DNA from: Bacillota bacterium
Lineage (GTDB): Bacteria; Bacillota; Clostridia; Christensenellales; CAG-138
DNA length: 7,161 bases
Direction: 5' to 3'
Assembly (NCBI GenBank): GCA_023409435.1
Contig: JAEYHP010000177.1
Coordinates: forward strand, 1-7,161
In this document: positions 1-6,642 of the stretch, in pieces
Layout: every line of letters starts with the position of its first letter
How positions within the stretch are numbered: position 1 is the stretch's first letter
Program-made: the position numbers and the translations under genes
Notes under the pieces: model-generated
Seen by the model: the letters and a program-made list of their open reading frames with translations, nothing else
The model's database searches: none
What the model was told of the DNA's origin: nothing

Positions 1-1661
1 CCCCCGTTTGGCCCAGCATCAAATTCACTTCCTCCGCTTCCGTCACGCATAAGACCGTGACTTTGCGATGGAATGCCGTTGCGGGCGCAACGGGCTACGA
101 AGTACTTCGGAGTACATCCTCCAAGGGGCCGTATGCGAGCATCGCCGCGAACATAACGGAAACCACTTATACCGATACCGGCGTTACGGCAGGAAAGGCC
201 TATTACTATAAGGTCCGACCGATTGACGCTTCCGGCGAAATGGCACTCTACGGGACGGAGTCCAGCTATCAATCCGCTACGCCCGTTTGGCCCAGCATTA
301 AATTCACTTCCTCCGCTTCCGTCACGCATAAAGCTGTGACCCTGCGCTGGAATGCCGTTGCGGGCGCGACAGGCTACGAGGTACTCCGCAGCACGTCCTC
401 CAAGGGTACGTATGTGAGCATCGCCGCAAACGTCGCGGAAACCACCTATACCGATATCGCAGTTGTTACTGGCAAGATGTATTATTACAAGGTACGGCCG
501 ATTGACGCTACCGGCGAAACCACGCTGTACGGTAAGGAATCCGCTTACCAATCCGCTACACCGGTATGGGGCACTACGAAATTCGGTGCCGCAACGCCTA
601 CCTACAAGAACATCGGCCTGAAGTGGAACGCTGTGATAGGTGCGACCGGCTACGAGGTACAGCGCAGCACATCCTCCAAGGGCACGTATGCCATAATCGC
701 CAACGTGACCGAGGCAAGCTTTGTTGATACGAATGTCGTGACCGGCAAGACGTATTACTACAAGGTACGGCCGGTGGACGCTTCCGGCGAAACCATGCTG
801 TATGGGCCGGTATCCTCTTACCAATCTGTTACCGCCGCCTGGCCGCAGATTTCCATCAAGGCCGCATCCAGGACCTACAACAGCATTCTTGTCACATGGA
901 ACGCCGTGGCGAGCGCGACGGCGTACGAAGTGCAGCGCAGCACCTCCTCCAAAGGCGTCTATACGACCATCGCGAGAGGCGTTACCGAAACCAGCTTTAC
1001 CGATACGGCGCTTACCACCGGCAAGACCTATTATTACAGGGTGCATCCGTATGACGGAAGCGTGGAGCCCAGAGTATACGGGCCGGTATCCTCCTATAAA
1101 TACGCAACTCCCTCCTGGCCCTCCCTTACGCTGCAGGCAACCTCAGTCGGGTTTGACAGTGTGAAGCTGGATTGGAACACCGTAGCGGGCGCCGCGGGCT
1201 ATGAGGTATACCGTGCGGACTCTTCCCTCGGCACATACCGGCTCGTTGCAACCGCAACCGCCTCTTCCCTGACGGACGAAGGGTTAACAACCGGCAGGAT
1301 ATATTACTACAAGGTCCGCGCGTTTGACCAAGCAGGCGACGGCCGCGTATATGGCGCATACTCCTCCTACAAGTACGCAAAGCCTACCCCCTCCGCTCCC
1401 ACTGGGTTGACCGCGTCTTCTTCGCAGGGTGGTATCGCACTCGATTGGAACGACGTGCGCGGCGTTACAATGTATGAAGTCTACCGCGCCACCAGCAAAA
1501 GCGGCAGTTACACCAAGATTGCGACCACCGCCGAGTCCCAGACGTTGAGCACCGGATTGAGCGCGGGCAGGACGTACTATTATAAGGTACGCGCCTACAC
1601 GCTTTCCGGGAAAGAGAAGATCTACGGCTCGTATTCCGCCATCGTTTCTGGCAAAAAGTAA
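1..1661 (+). CDS. Tandem fibronectin type III repeat protein, C-terminal part (5' end outside window)
   Basis: The reading frame is open from base 3 (bases 1-2 finish an earlier codon) to the TAA at 1659-1661, so 552 residues are visible and the true start lies upstream. The GTG at 57 falls inside a repeat and is not a start. Six modules can be read, starting near 3, 282, 561, 834, 1110 and 1380. Each has the FN3 signature: a V-x-L-x-WN core strand, a GYEVxRSTSSKGxY strand, a T-x-TD turn, then GKxYYYKVRxxD and a YGxxSxY end strand. The last module has the classic SAPTGLTASS entry. FN3 arrays in Bacillota usually act as spacers or carbohydrate/surface-binding parts of secreted enzymes and adhesins; an extracellular location is inferred, because the signal peptide would be upstream. 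The C-terminus ends in SGKK with no LPXTG motif or membrane segment, so no sorting-type anchor exists at this end. The activity of the whole protein cannot be told from this part. Confidence 0.9.
   Translation, partial: PVWPSIKFTSSASVTHKTVTLRWNAVAGATGYEVLRSTSSKGPYASIAANITETTYTDTGVTAGKAYYYKVRPIDASGEMALYGTESSYQSATPVWPSIKFTSSASVTHKAVTLRWNAVAGATGYEVLRSTSSKGTYVSIAANVAETTYTDIAVVTGKMYYYKVRPIDATGETTLYGKESAYQSATPVWGTTKFGAATPTYKNIGLKWNAVIGATGYEVQRSTSSKGTYAIIANVTEASFVDTNVVTGKTYYYKVRPVDASGETMLYGPVSSYQSVTAAWPQISIKAASRTYNSILVTWNAVASATAYEVQRSTSSKGVYTTIARGVTETSFTDTALTTGKTYYYRVHPYDGSVEPRVYGPVSSYKYATPSWPSLTLQATSVGFDSVKLDWNTVAGAAGYEVYRADSSLGTYRLVATATASSLTDEGLTTGRIYYYKVRAFDQAGDGRVYGAYSSYKYAKPTPSAPTGLTASSSQGGIALDWNDVRGVTMYEVYRATSKSGSYTKIATTAESQTLSTGLSAGRTYYYKVRAYTLSGKEKIYGSYSAIVSGKK
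3..1661 (+). repeat. Six tandem FN3-coding repeats, about 270-280 bp each
   Basis: Unit boundaries read from the translated pattern are 3-281, 282-560, 561-833, 834-1109, 1110-1379 and 1380-1661, giving lengths of 279, 279, 273, 276, 270 and 282 bp. All keep the frame. Units 1 and 2 are close to identical in DNA: by hand, the first 50 bases of each differ at one position. Units 3 and 4 share long blocks with them, mainly around the RSTSSKG and YYYKVRP segments. Units 5 and 6 are clearly more diverged. This fits expansion by unequal recombination within the array. More units may lie upstream of the window. Confidence 0.88.
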
Positions 1662-1671
1662 GACCAAACAA

Positions 1672-1702
1672 GGCGGGGCCGCCCAAACAGGACGGTCCCG
1701 TT
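1672..1702 (+). terminator. Hairpin terminator candidate after the FN3 gene
   Basis: The left arm at 1674-1684 (CGGGGCCGCCC) pairs with the right arm at 1690-1700 (GGACGGTCCCG) around the loop AAACA. There is one G-U pair and one C-A mismatch, and two further G-U pairs could extend the base. The hairpin starts 10 bases after the FN3 stop codon. The following bases (TTAAATTAGGTTT) are only moderately T-rich, so termination may be weak and some read-through into the HEAT-repeat gene is possible. Confidence 0.5.
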
Positions 1703-1734
1703 AAATTAGGTTTCGATGGAGTTGGGAAGATAAC

Positions 1735-2391
1735 ATGACCACGGATGAAAAATTATCTTTGCTGTACAGTTATGATGCCATTCCGCTCACCGACGAGCAT
1801 TTTCTTGTTCTGCAAAGTCTCGCATCTGATCGGAGCAGGTTGGTAAAGAGTTGGGTCGCAAAATTGCTGGTCAATTTTAGCGATGAGGTCTCCAAGAGTA
1901 TCCTAATCAAGCTTACGCAGGATAAGGATTCCTTGGTACGTACCGAAGCATACGACTCACTACGTATCTTTGCCGACGATGAGACGGAGCAGTTTCTTAA
2001 AACGGCGATTGGACAAGAGGCATCTGCCTTGGCGCGCAGCTACGCCATACTCTCCTGGACCGACGTAAAAGTTGCGCGGTCCAATGTTTCAAAAGCGGAT
2101 ACTTCCTTTTTGGAGGCACAGCGCAAAAGGGAGCAGCGCGTTCCGCTCTGCCGTCTGAATTGTTATTGCGGATTGTACCGATTTGGCGATCAAACCATGC
2201 TCGGACCGATCCTGTCTTTTCTCAAACACAAGAACTACCGCACGCGGTGCGCCGCCATCCACACATTGGATGGATTGATGGACGGCAGTACCAGAGATGT
2301 CATAATAGAAGCTGTAGCACAACAACTGCCGCTGGAAACCACTGTTGCCGTAAAGAGCACAATTGAAACATTTCTAACCGATCATCGCTGA
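1735..2391 (+). CDS. HEAT-like repeat protein, function unknown
   Basis: This 218-aa protein appears to be cytoplasmic: no signal peptide or membrane segment is visible. It is built of paired amphipathic helices typical of HEAT/PBS-lyase-type repeats. The clearest repeats are around residues 53-80 (ILIKLTQDKDSLVRTEAYDS) and 155-180 (a D/K-rich turn followed by RTRCAAIHTLDGLM). A more irregular helical stretch lies at 85-110 and a weaker first repeat at 20-50. Cys 139, 143 and 145 cluster in the middle, but no metal-site pattern is evident. HEAT repeats are protein-binding scaffolds; in small bacterial proteins they occur in immunity proteins, phycobilin-lyase relatives and DNA-glycosylase relatives, and nothing here decides between these. 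The ATG at 1735 is preceded only by a weak GGGAAGA-type ribosome site. GC content is visibly lower than in the FN3, nfn and kinase genes, which hints at separate acquisition. It lies 73 bases after the FN3 gene on the same strand. Confidence 0.82.
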   Translation: MTTDEKLSLLYSYDAIPLTDEHFLVLQSLASDRSRLVKSWVAKLLVNFSDEVSKSILIKLTQDKDSLVRTEAYDSLRIFADDETEQFLKTAIGQEASALARSYAILSWTDVKVARSNVSKADTSFLEAQRKREQRVPLCRLNCYCGLYRFGDQTMLGPILSFLKHKNYRTRCAAIHTLDGLMDGSTRDVIIEAVAQQLPLETTVAVKSTIETFLTDHR

Positions 2392-2421
2392 AACAGGGCC
2401 GCTCAGAAGAGCGGCCCTGTT
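2392..2421. terminator. Bidirectional hairpin terminator between converging genes
   Basis: A perfect 13-bp stem is formed by 2392-2404 (AACAGGGCCGCTC) and 2409-2421, around the loop AGAA. On the + strand it is followed by GTTTC and begins directly after the TGA of the HEAT-repeat gene. On the - strand it lies 14 bases past the nfnB stop codon and is followed by TTTCAG. A, C and T bases flank it symmetrically, so it can end transcription from both sides. The T tracts are short on each side. Confidence 0.85.
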
Positions 2422-2435
2422 GTTTCATCTCTATA

Positions 2436-3842
2436 TTATTGTTTCTGCAGCATCTCGTGGATGGCGGCGGCAGCCTTCTTTCCCGCGCCCATGGCGAGTA
2501 TGACGGTAGCGGCTCCGGTTACGGCGTCGCCGCCCGCGTAAACGCGGGGTTTGCTGGTAGCGCCCGTCTCCTCCTCCGCGATGATGCCGCCCCATTTCTG
2601 CGTGGCGAGGCCGGGCGTGGTATCCTTGATCAGCGGGTTGGGCGAATTGCCGATGGCGACGACCACGGTATCCACTTCCAGCGTAAACTCGCTGCCCTCT
2701 TTTGCAACGGGCCGCCTGCGGCCGGAAGCATCCGGCTGGCCCAATGTCATTTCCACGCACTCCATGGAAACGACGCTGCCGTTTTCATCCCCGTTGATTC
2801 GGGTGGGGTTCGTGAGCACCTTGAATACGATATCCTCTTCCTTGGCGTGGTGGACTTCCTCCAGACGCGCGGGCATCTCATTTTCGCTGCGGCGGTACAC
2901 GATATACACCGTCTCAGCGCCCAAACGCTTGGCGCAGCGGGCGGCGTCCATGGCCACGTTGCCGCCGCCGATGACGGCGACGCGTTTGCCTATGCGCACG
3001 GGGGTATCCGTAACGGGGAACGTATAGGCCTTCATCAGGTTGATGCGGGTCAAAAATTCGTTGGCGGAGTAGACCCCGTTGAGGTTCTCGCCGGGGATCT
3101 TCTGGAAGTTGGGCAGGCCCGCGCCGGAACCTACGAATACGGCGTCAAACTCTTCCTCCTCCAAAAGCTCGTCCAGGCTGACGGAGCGGCCCACGACAGT
3201 GTTGGTTTCGATTTTTACGCCCAGTTTTTCTACAGTCGCGATCTCCTCGCGAACCAGCGCCTTGGGCAGGCGGAATTCCGGAATGCCGTATACAAGCACG
3301 CCGCCGGGGGTGTGCAGGGCCTCGAATATCGTCACATCGTAGCCGAGCTTCGCCAAATCCGCAGCACACGTCAGCCCTGCGGGGCCGGAACCCACCACGG
3401 CGATGCGCTTGCCGTTCTTTTCGTGCACGGGCTCGGGCTTTATGCCTTCCTCCCTTGCCTTTTGCATGGCGTAGTCCGCGGCAAACCGCTCCAGGCGGCC
3501 AATGCCCACGGGCTCGCCCTTGATGGCGCGCACACAGCGCTGCTCGCACTGCGTTTCCTGCGGGCAGACGCGCCCGCAGATGGCGGGAAGGTTGTTGGTG
3601 CTCTTTAATATCTGATAGGCAAAATCAAAATCGGTCTCGGATATGGCTTTGATAAACTCGGGGATGCGGACGTTCACAGGGCAGCCCGCCACGCAGGGCT
3701 TGTTTTTGCATTGCAGGCAGCGCGCGGCTTCCTCCTGCGCCATAGCGACGTCATATCCTTGGGAGACTTCCTCAAAGTTTTTATTCCGCACATCGGGCGC
3801 CTGCTCGCGCGCGGGCAGTTTCTTGGGGTTCATGTTGGGCAT
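2436..3842 (-). CDS. nfnB: NADPH-binding large subunit of electron-bifurcating NADH-dependent ferredoxin:NADP+ oxidoreductase (NfnB/SudA; GltD-like)
   Basis: This 468-aa protein belongs to the GltD-like flavoprotein family. In characterised NfnAB it carries the bifurcating FAD and binds NADP(H) and ferredoxin; the net reaction is NADH + 2 reduced ferredoxin + 2 NADP+ to NAD+ + 2 oxidised ferredoxin + 2 NADPH, reversibly. An N-terminal domain carries two [4Fe-4S] motifs: C42-x2-C45-x4-C50-x3-C54, and C89-x3-C93-x5-C99-x3-C103 with a Q95-E96 pair between; a Glu ligand is reported for a cluster in this family. The FAD-binding GSGPAGL is at 151-157, a second dinucleotide site GGGNVAMDAAR at 292-302, and the FAD-closing YAGGDAVTGAATVILAMGAG at 435-454. 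The ATG at 3842 follows the nfnA TAA with one base between, which suggests translational coupling; a GGAGG lies 12 bases upstream inside nfnA. Met4 is a less likely start. It is often annotated as glutamate synthase small subunit, but no large subunit is adjacent and the nfnA partner is. Confidence 0.92.
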   Translation of the reverse strand: MPNMNPKKLPAREQAPDVRNKNFEEVSQGYDVAMAQEEAARCLQCKNKPCVAGCPVNVRIPEFIKAISETDFDFAYQILKSTNNLPAICGRVCPQETQCEQRCVRAIKGEPVGIGRLERFAADYAMQKAREEGIKPEPVHEKNGKRIAVVGSGPAGLTCAADLAKLGYDVTIFEALHTPGGVLVYGIPEFRLPKALVREEIATVEKLGVKIETNTVVGRSVSLDELLEEEEFDAVFVGSGAGLPNFQKIPGENLNGVYSANEFLTRINLMKAYTFPVTDTPVRIGKRVAVIGGGNVAMDAARCAKRLGAETVYIVYRRSENEMPARLEEVHHAKEEDIVFKVLTNPTRINGDENGSVVSMECVEMTLGQPDASGRRRPVAKEGSEFTLEVDTVVVAIGNSPNPLIKDTTPGLATQKWGGIIAEEETGATSKPRVYAGGDAVTGAATVILAMGAGKKAAAAIHEMLQKQ

Positions 3843-3843
3843 A

Positions 3844-4695
3844 TTACTTTACTTCCTCCCCTGTCAGGCGGCAGACATGCCGCTCCATGCTTGCAGTCTC
3901 CTGGGGTTTGTACATGCGGCTCCTCTGGATGGCCTCATCAAAATCCACCTGATGCGCGTCGAAGTCCGGGCCGTCCACGCAGGCGAACTTGGTCTGGCCA
4001 CCTACCGTAACGCGGCAGCCGCCGCACATACCCGTACCGTCCACCATGACCGGATTCATGGAGACGATAGTCTTGATGCCGTACTGTTTTGTGATGTTGC
4101 TTACCGCGCGCATCATGGGCAGCGGGCCGATTGCGATAACGAGGTCGTATTGTACGCCCGCCTTGATCTGATCCTCCAGCGCCGTGGTCGTAAACCCTTT
4201 ATGGCCGTTTGATCCATCATCCGTCATGATATAGAGGTTGGTACATGCGTTCTGCAACTCGTCCACTAAGATAAACAGGCTGGTGTTGCGGAAGCCCACG
4301 ACGATATCCACATCCGCGCCTACTTCGTGCAATGCTTTTGCCTGCGGGTAGGCAATGGCAATGCCTAAGCCCCCGCCGATCACGGCGACCTTTTTGCCTT
4401 CCATTCCCTCAACCTCGCTGGGCTTGCCCAAGGGGCCGACAAAATCGAGTATGTATTCGCCCTCATTGAGAGCGCCAAGCTTGTTCGTAGTCGCGCCCAC
4501 CTTCTGGAATATGATGGTCACGGTTCCCTTTTCGCGGTCATACCCCGCTATGGTCAGCGGAATGCGCTCGCCGTTTTCATCCACACGCAGGATTATGAAC
4601 TGGCCGGGCAAAGCTTTCTTTGCGACTTTGGGAGCGAGCACCTCCAACAGGGTGACCGTTTCGTGCAAAGGACGCTTGCGTACGATCTGATACAT
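3844..4695 (-). CDS. nfnA: NAD-binding FAD/[2Fe-2S] subunit of the ferredoxin:NADP+ oxidoreductase (NfnA/SudB)
   Basis: This 283-aa protein is of the ferredoxin-NADP reductase-like type (dihydroorotate dehydrogenase electron-transfer subunit family). It carries FAD and a [2Fe-2S] cluster and, in characterised NfnAB, binds NAD(H) and passes electrons to NfnB. The N-terminal FAD-binding barrel contains RIPLTIA at 44-50 and GATTNKL at 67-73. The nucleotide-binding domain starts with KVAVIGGGLGIAIAYP at 102-117. The C-terminal cluster motif is D219-x4-C224-x2-C227-x11-C239, matching the Asp plus three Cys ligation described for Pyrococcus sulfide dehydrogenase. The ATG at 4695 is chosen because AAGGAGG stands 7 bases upstream; a longer frame opening at 4770 would run through the promoter and the ribosome site. 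It is the first gene of a two-gene operon with nfnB, driven by a strong promoter near 4742-4770. A dihydroorotate or glutamate synthase role is less likely, since neither partner gene is nearby. Confidence 0.91.
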   Translation of the reverse strand: MYQIVRKRPLHETVTLLEVLAPKVAKKALPGQFIILRVDENGERIPLTIAGYDREKGTVTIIFQKVGATTNKLGALNEGEYILDFVGPLGKPSEVEGMEGKKVAVIGGGLGIAIAYPQAKALHEVGADVDIVVGFRNTSLFILVDELQNACTNLYIMTDDGSNGHKGFTTTALEDQIKAGVQYDLVIAIGPLPMMRAVSNITKQYGIKTIVSMNPVMVDGTGMCGGCRVTVGGQTKFACVDGPDFDAHQVDFDEAIQRSRMYKPQETASMERHVCRLTGEEVK

Positions 4696-4702
4696 CCGTT
4701 TT

Positions 4703-4709
4703 CCTCCTT
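4703..4709 (-). promoter_or_regulatory. Ribosome binding site of nfnA
   Basis: On the - strand AAGGAGG is followed by a 7-base spacer (AAAACGG) and the ATG at 4695. This fixes the nfnA start and rules out the 25-residue longer reading. Confidence 0.88.
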
Positions 4710-4741
4710 TTATCTTTCCGGGGTATAGGGATACAGTTTGA

Positions 4742-4770
4742 ATTGTACTTAGGATTTGTTGGCCTGTCAA
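4742..4770 (-). promoter_or_regulatory. Sigma-A type promoter of nfnAB
   Basis: On the - strand a perfect -35 box TTGACA (4770-4765) is followed by 17 bases and the -10 box TACAAT (4747-4742). Transcription should begin near 4735, giving a leader of about 40 bases before nfnA. This is the best promoter in the window and suggests high basal expression of the pair. Confidence 0.85.
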
Positions 4771-4774
4771 ATGG

Positions 4775-4788
4775 TTATACCTGTATAA
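4775..4788. promoter_or_regulatory. Palindrome between divergent promoters, possible operator
   Basis: TTATAC-CT-GTATAA is a perfect 6-bp-arm inverted repeat. It lies 4 bases upstream of the nfnAB -35 box and overlaps the candidate -10 box for the rightward transcript. Position and symmetry fit a dimeric regulator site acting on one or both promoters. It does not match the Rex consensus (TTGTTAA-N4-TTAACAA). The regulator is unknown, and AT-rich palindromes can arise by chance. Confidence 0.4.
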
Positions 4789-4789
4789 T
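4784..4789 (+). promoter_or_regulatory. Candidate -10 box for the nucleoside kinase transcript
   Basis: A perfect TATAAT stands on the + strand, but no good -35 box is found at normal spacing; TTGGCC at 4759-4764 is 19 bases away. If used, transcription would begin near 4796 and leave a leader of about 125 bases before the kinase start. No better rightward promoter was found between 4790 and 4921. Confidence 0.4.
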
Positions 4790-4921
4790 CAGCATTCATT
4801 TCGGGAAAATTCCTGGTTTTTAAACAATATTCTCAGTCCCTGATATGCATGGCAAGATGGGCGTGCTATCATGATAAAGTAGAGTGCGCTGTGTTTTTGG
4901 GCGTAAAAAACGGAGGTACCT

Positions 4922-6631
4922 ATGCAACTGACGATTGAAAATAAAAAGATAGAAGCGAATACCGGCGAGACGCTGCTTTCGCTGATTGAGCGTGCGGGCC
5001 TGAATGACGCGCATATGGCAGAAAAGCCGCTGGCCGCACAGATTGGCGGCGAGGTGTTCCATTTAAACTATGTGCCCGTTCGGTTAAAGGACGGCGCGGA
5101 AACGCCGCGGACGGCCGTCGTCAACTCCGGCGGCGTCATTAGGCTTCTGCGCTACGAGGATACGATGGGCAGGCGCGTGTACGAGCGCACGCTTTTGTTT
5201 GTGTTTATCATGGCGGTGCGCAAAAAATTTCCCGGCGCGCGCGTGCTCGTACAGTACGCGCTGGGCCAGGGGCTTTATATGCAACTGGATAAGAGCCCCG
5301 CGCTCACCGAGGCGGAAACACAATTATTAAAGGAAGAGTGCCTGCGCATCATCGATACGGATCTCCCACTGGAGCGCGAGCGGCTGGATATTGGGGACGC
5401 CGTAGAGTTTTTCAGCGAGGACGGGCAAGTAGATAAAGTCCGCCTGCTGCAGTGGCGCAAATTCAGCTATTTTGACGTATACCGCCAGGGCGGATACATG
5501 GACTATTTCTATGGGGAGATGGCCCCTTCCACCGCTTATGTCAAAGTATTCGATCTTGCCTTTTTGCACCCCGGACTTGTACTGCTGCTGCCCGACCATG
5601 ACAGCCCGAACGAGCCCGCCAAGTACCAGCACAGCCCCAAGCTGTTCGCCGTGTTCGCGCAGAGCGACGAATGGGGACGGCTGCTGCACTGCGCAAACGT
5701 GGCTGATCTCAACGACATGGTAGCCAATCACCGCGTGCGTGAGCTGGTGCGCGTGAGCGAGGCGCTGCATGAAAAGAGCTACGCCATGCTGGCCGACCGT
5801 ATTGTGGAGCGCGGGGCGCGCGCGGTGCTGCTTTCCGGCCCGTCCTCCTCCGGCAAGACCACAAGCGCCAACCGGCTGTACACGCAGCTTCGGGTGCTGG
5901 GGAAGAGCCCCATACTCCTTTCGCTGGACGATTACTATATTGACCGGGACCGCATCCCGCGCGACGAATTCGGCGAGATCGACCTGGAACACATCAATAC
6001 GATAGACACAGCCCAGTTCCGCAAGGACCTGGAACTGCTGCTGGCAGGCGAGCCGGTGGAGATCCCCAAGTTTGATTTCAAACAGGGAAAGCGCGCCCCA
6101 AGAGGTCACTTGCTGCATGTAGGTCCCGACGAACCGCTGATTATAGAGGGAATCCACGGTCTCAACCCGCAGCTTTTATCCGCTTCCATCCCGATGGACA
6201 GCATATTCCGCGTGTATGTGAGCGCGCTCACCACGCTCAACCTCGACGACCACAACCGAATCCGCACCACCGACATCCGGCTGTTGCGGCGCATGGTGCG
6301 GGATTTTGAAACGCGCGGCGCAAGTGTGGAAAAGACGCTCTCCATGTGGCCGAGCGTACGGCGCGGGGAGGACAAATGGATATTCCCTTACCAGGAGCAG
6401 GCGGACGCGTTCTTCAACACCGCCCTTGTTTACGAGCCCGCTGTACTCAAAAAGCATATATTCCCGCTGCTCAAGGCCGTGCCCGAGGAAAGCTCTTACT
6501 ACTACATGGCGCGGGACCTTGTGAAGTTCCTCAACTACTTCGCGGACGCGGAAATTGAGGACGAGGTGCCGCCCACGTCGATACTGCGGGAATTCATCGG
6601 CGGGAATGCGTTTTACAGGACGTTTGATTGA
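4922..6631 (+). CDS. Nucleoside (uridine) kinase with ThrRS-like N-terminal half
   Basis: The 569-aa protein has a kinase half of the phosphoribulokinase/uridine kinase family, which phosphorylates a nucleoside such as uridine using a nucleoside triphosphate (pyrimidine salvage). Walker A is G306-PSSSGKT-313. LDDYYIDRD at 335-343 is the substrate-side motif, IIEGIHGLNP at 407-416 acts like Walker B, and the lid-like region RRMVRD is at 456-461. Residues 1 to about 75 resemble a TGS domain (TIENKKIEANTGETLLSLIE). Residues about 80-270 resemble the second additional domain of threonyl-tRNA synthetase, but the HxxxH metal site seen in editing domains is not visible; RRVYERTLLFVF stands about where it would be. 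This architecture is a known family of about 550 residues in Clostridia and relatives; actual substrate preference is not shown by sequence. The ATG at 4922 has GGAGGT at 4912-4917. The stop codon overlaps a possible TTG start of the acetyltransferase frame. Confidence 0.9.
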   Translation: MQLTIENKKIEANTGETLLSLIERAGLNDAHMAEKPLAAQIGGEVFHLNYVPVRLKDGAETPRTAVVNSGGVIRLLRYEDTMGRRVYERTLLFVFIMAVRKKFPGARVLVQYALGQGLYMQLDKSPALTEAETQLLKEECLRIIDTDLPLERERLDIGDAVEFFSEDGQVDKVRLLQWRKFSYFDVYRQGGYMDYFYGEMAPSTAYVKVFDLAFLHPGLVLLLPDHDSPNEPAKYQHSPKLFAVFAQSDEWGRLLHCANVADLNDMVANHRVRELVRVSEALHEKSYAMLADRIVERGARAVLLSGPSSSGKTTSANRLYTQLRVLGKSPILLSLDDYYIDRDRIPRDEFGEIDLEHINTIDTAQFRKDLELLLAGEPVEIPKFDFKQGKRAPRGHLLHVGPDEPLIIEGIHGLNPQLLSASIPMDSIFRVYVSALTTLNLDDHNRIRTTDIRLLRRMVRDFETRGASVEKTLSMWPSVRRGEDKWIFPYQEQADAFFNTALVYEPAVLKKHIFPLLKAVPEESSYYYMARDLVKFLNYFADAEIEDEVPPTSILREFIGGNAFYRTFD

Positions 6632-6642
6632 AACAGGCTAAG

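Noticed and set aside
57..59. GTG at 57 as the start of the FN3 protein
   Set aside because: The frame is open upstream to the window edge, and bases 3-56 encode the beginning of the same repeat module, so this is an internal codon.
3..1661. The regular spacing of the FN3 repeats read as a CRISPR-like or noncoding repeat array
   Set aside because: The period is about 276 bp, all units are in one frame and encode a known protein fold; there are no short conserved repeats with unique spacers.
2439..3608. A 389-codon open frame on the + strand, antisense to nfnB
   Set aside because: It mirrors the high-GC nfnB coding frame. The translation is low-complexity and unlike any family, while the opposite strand gives a complete enzyme with all cofactor motifs.
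4696..4770. A 25-residue N-terminal extension of nfnA starting at 4770
   Set aside because: It would run through the -10 box and the AAGGAGG ribosome site, and the ATG at 4695 matches the usual start of the family.
5327..6157. A 276-codon open frame on the - strand inside the kinase gene
   Set aside because: It is a shadow of the GC-rich kinase frame, with no ribosome site or recognisable domain; the kinase motifs on the + strand explain the region.
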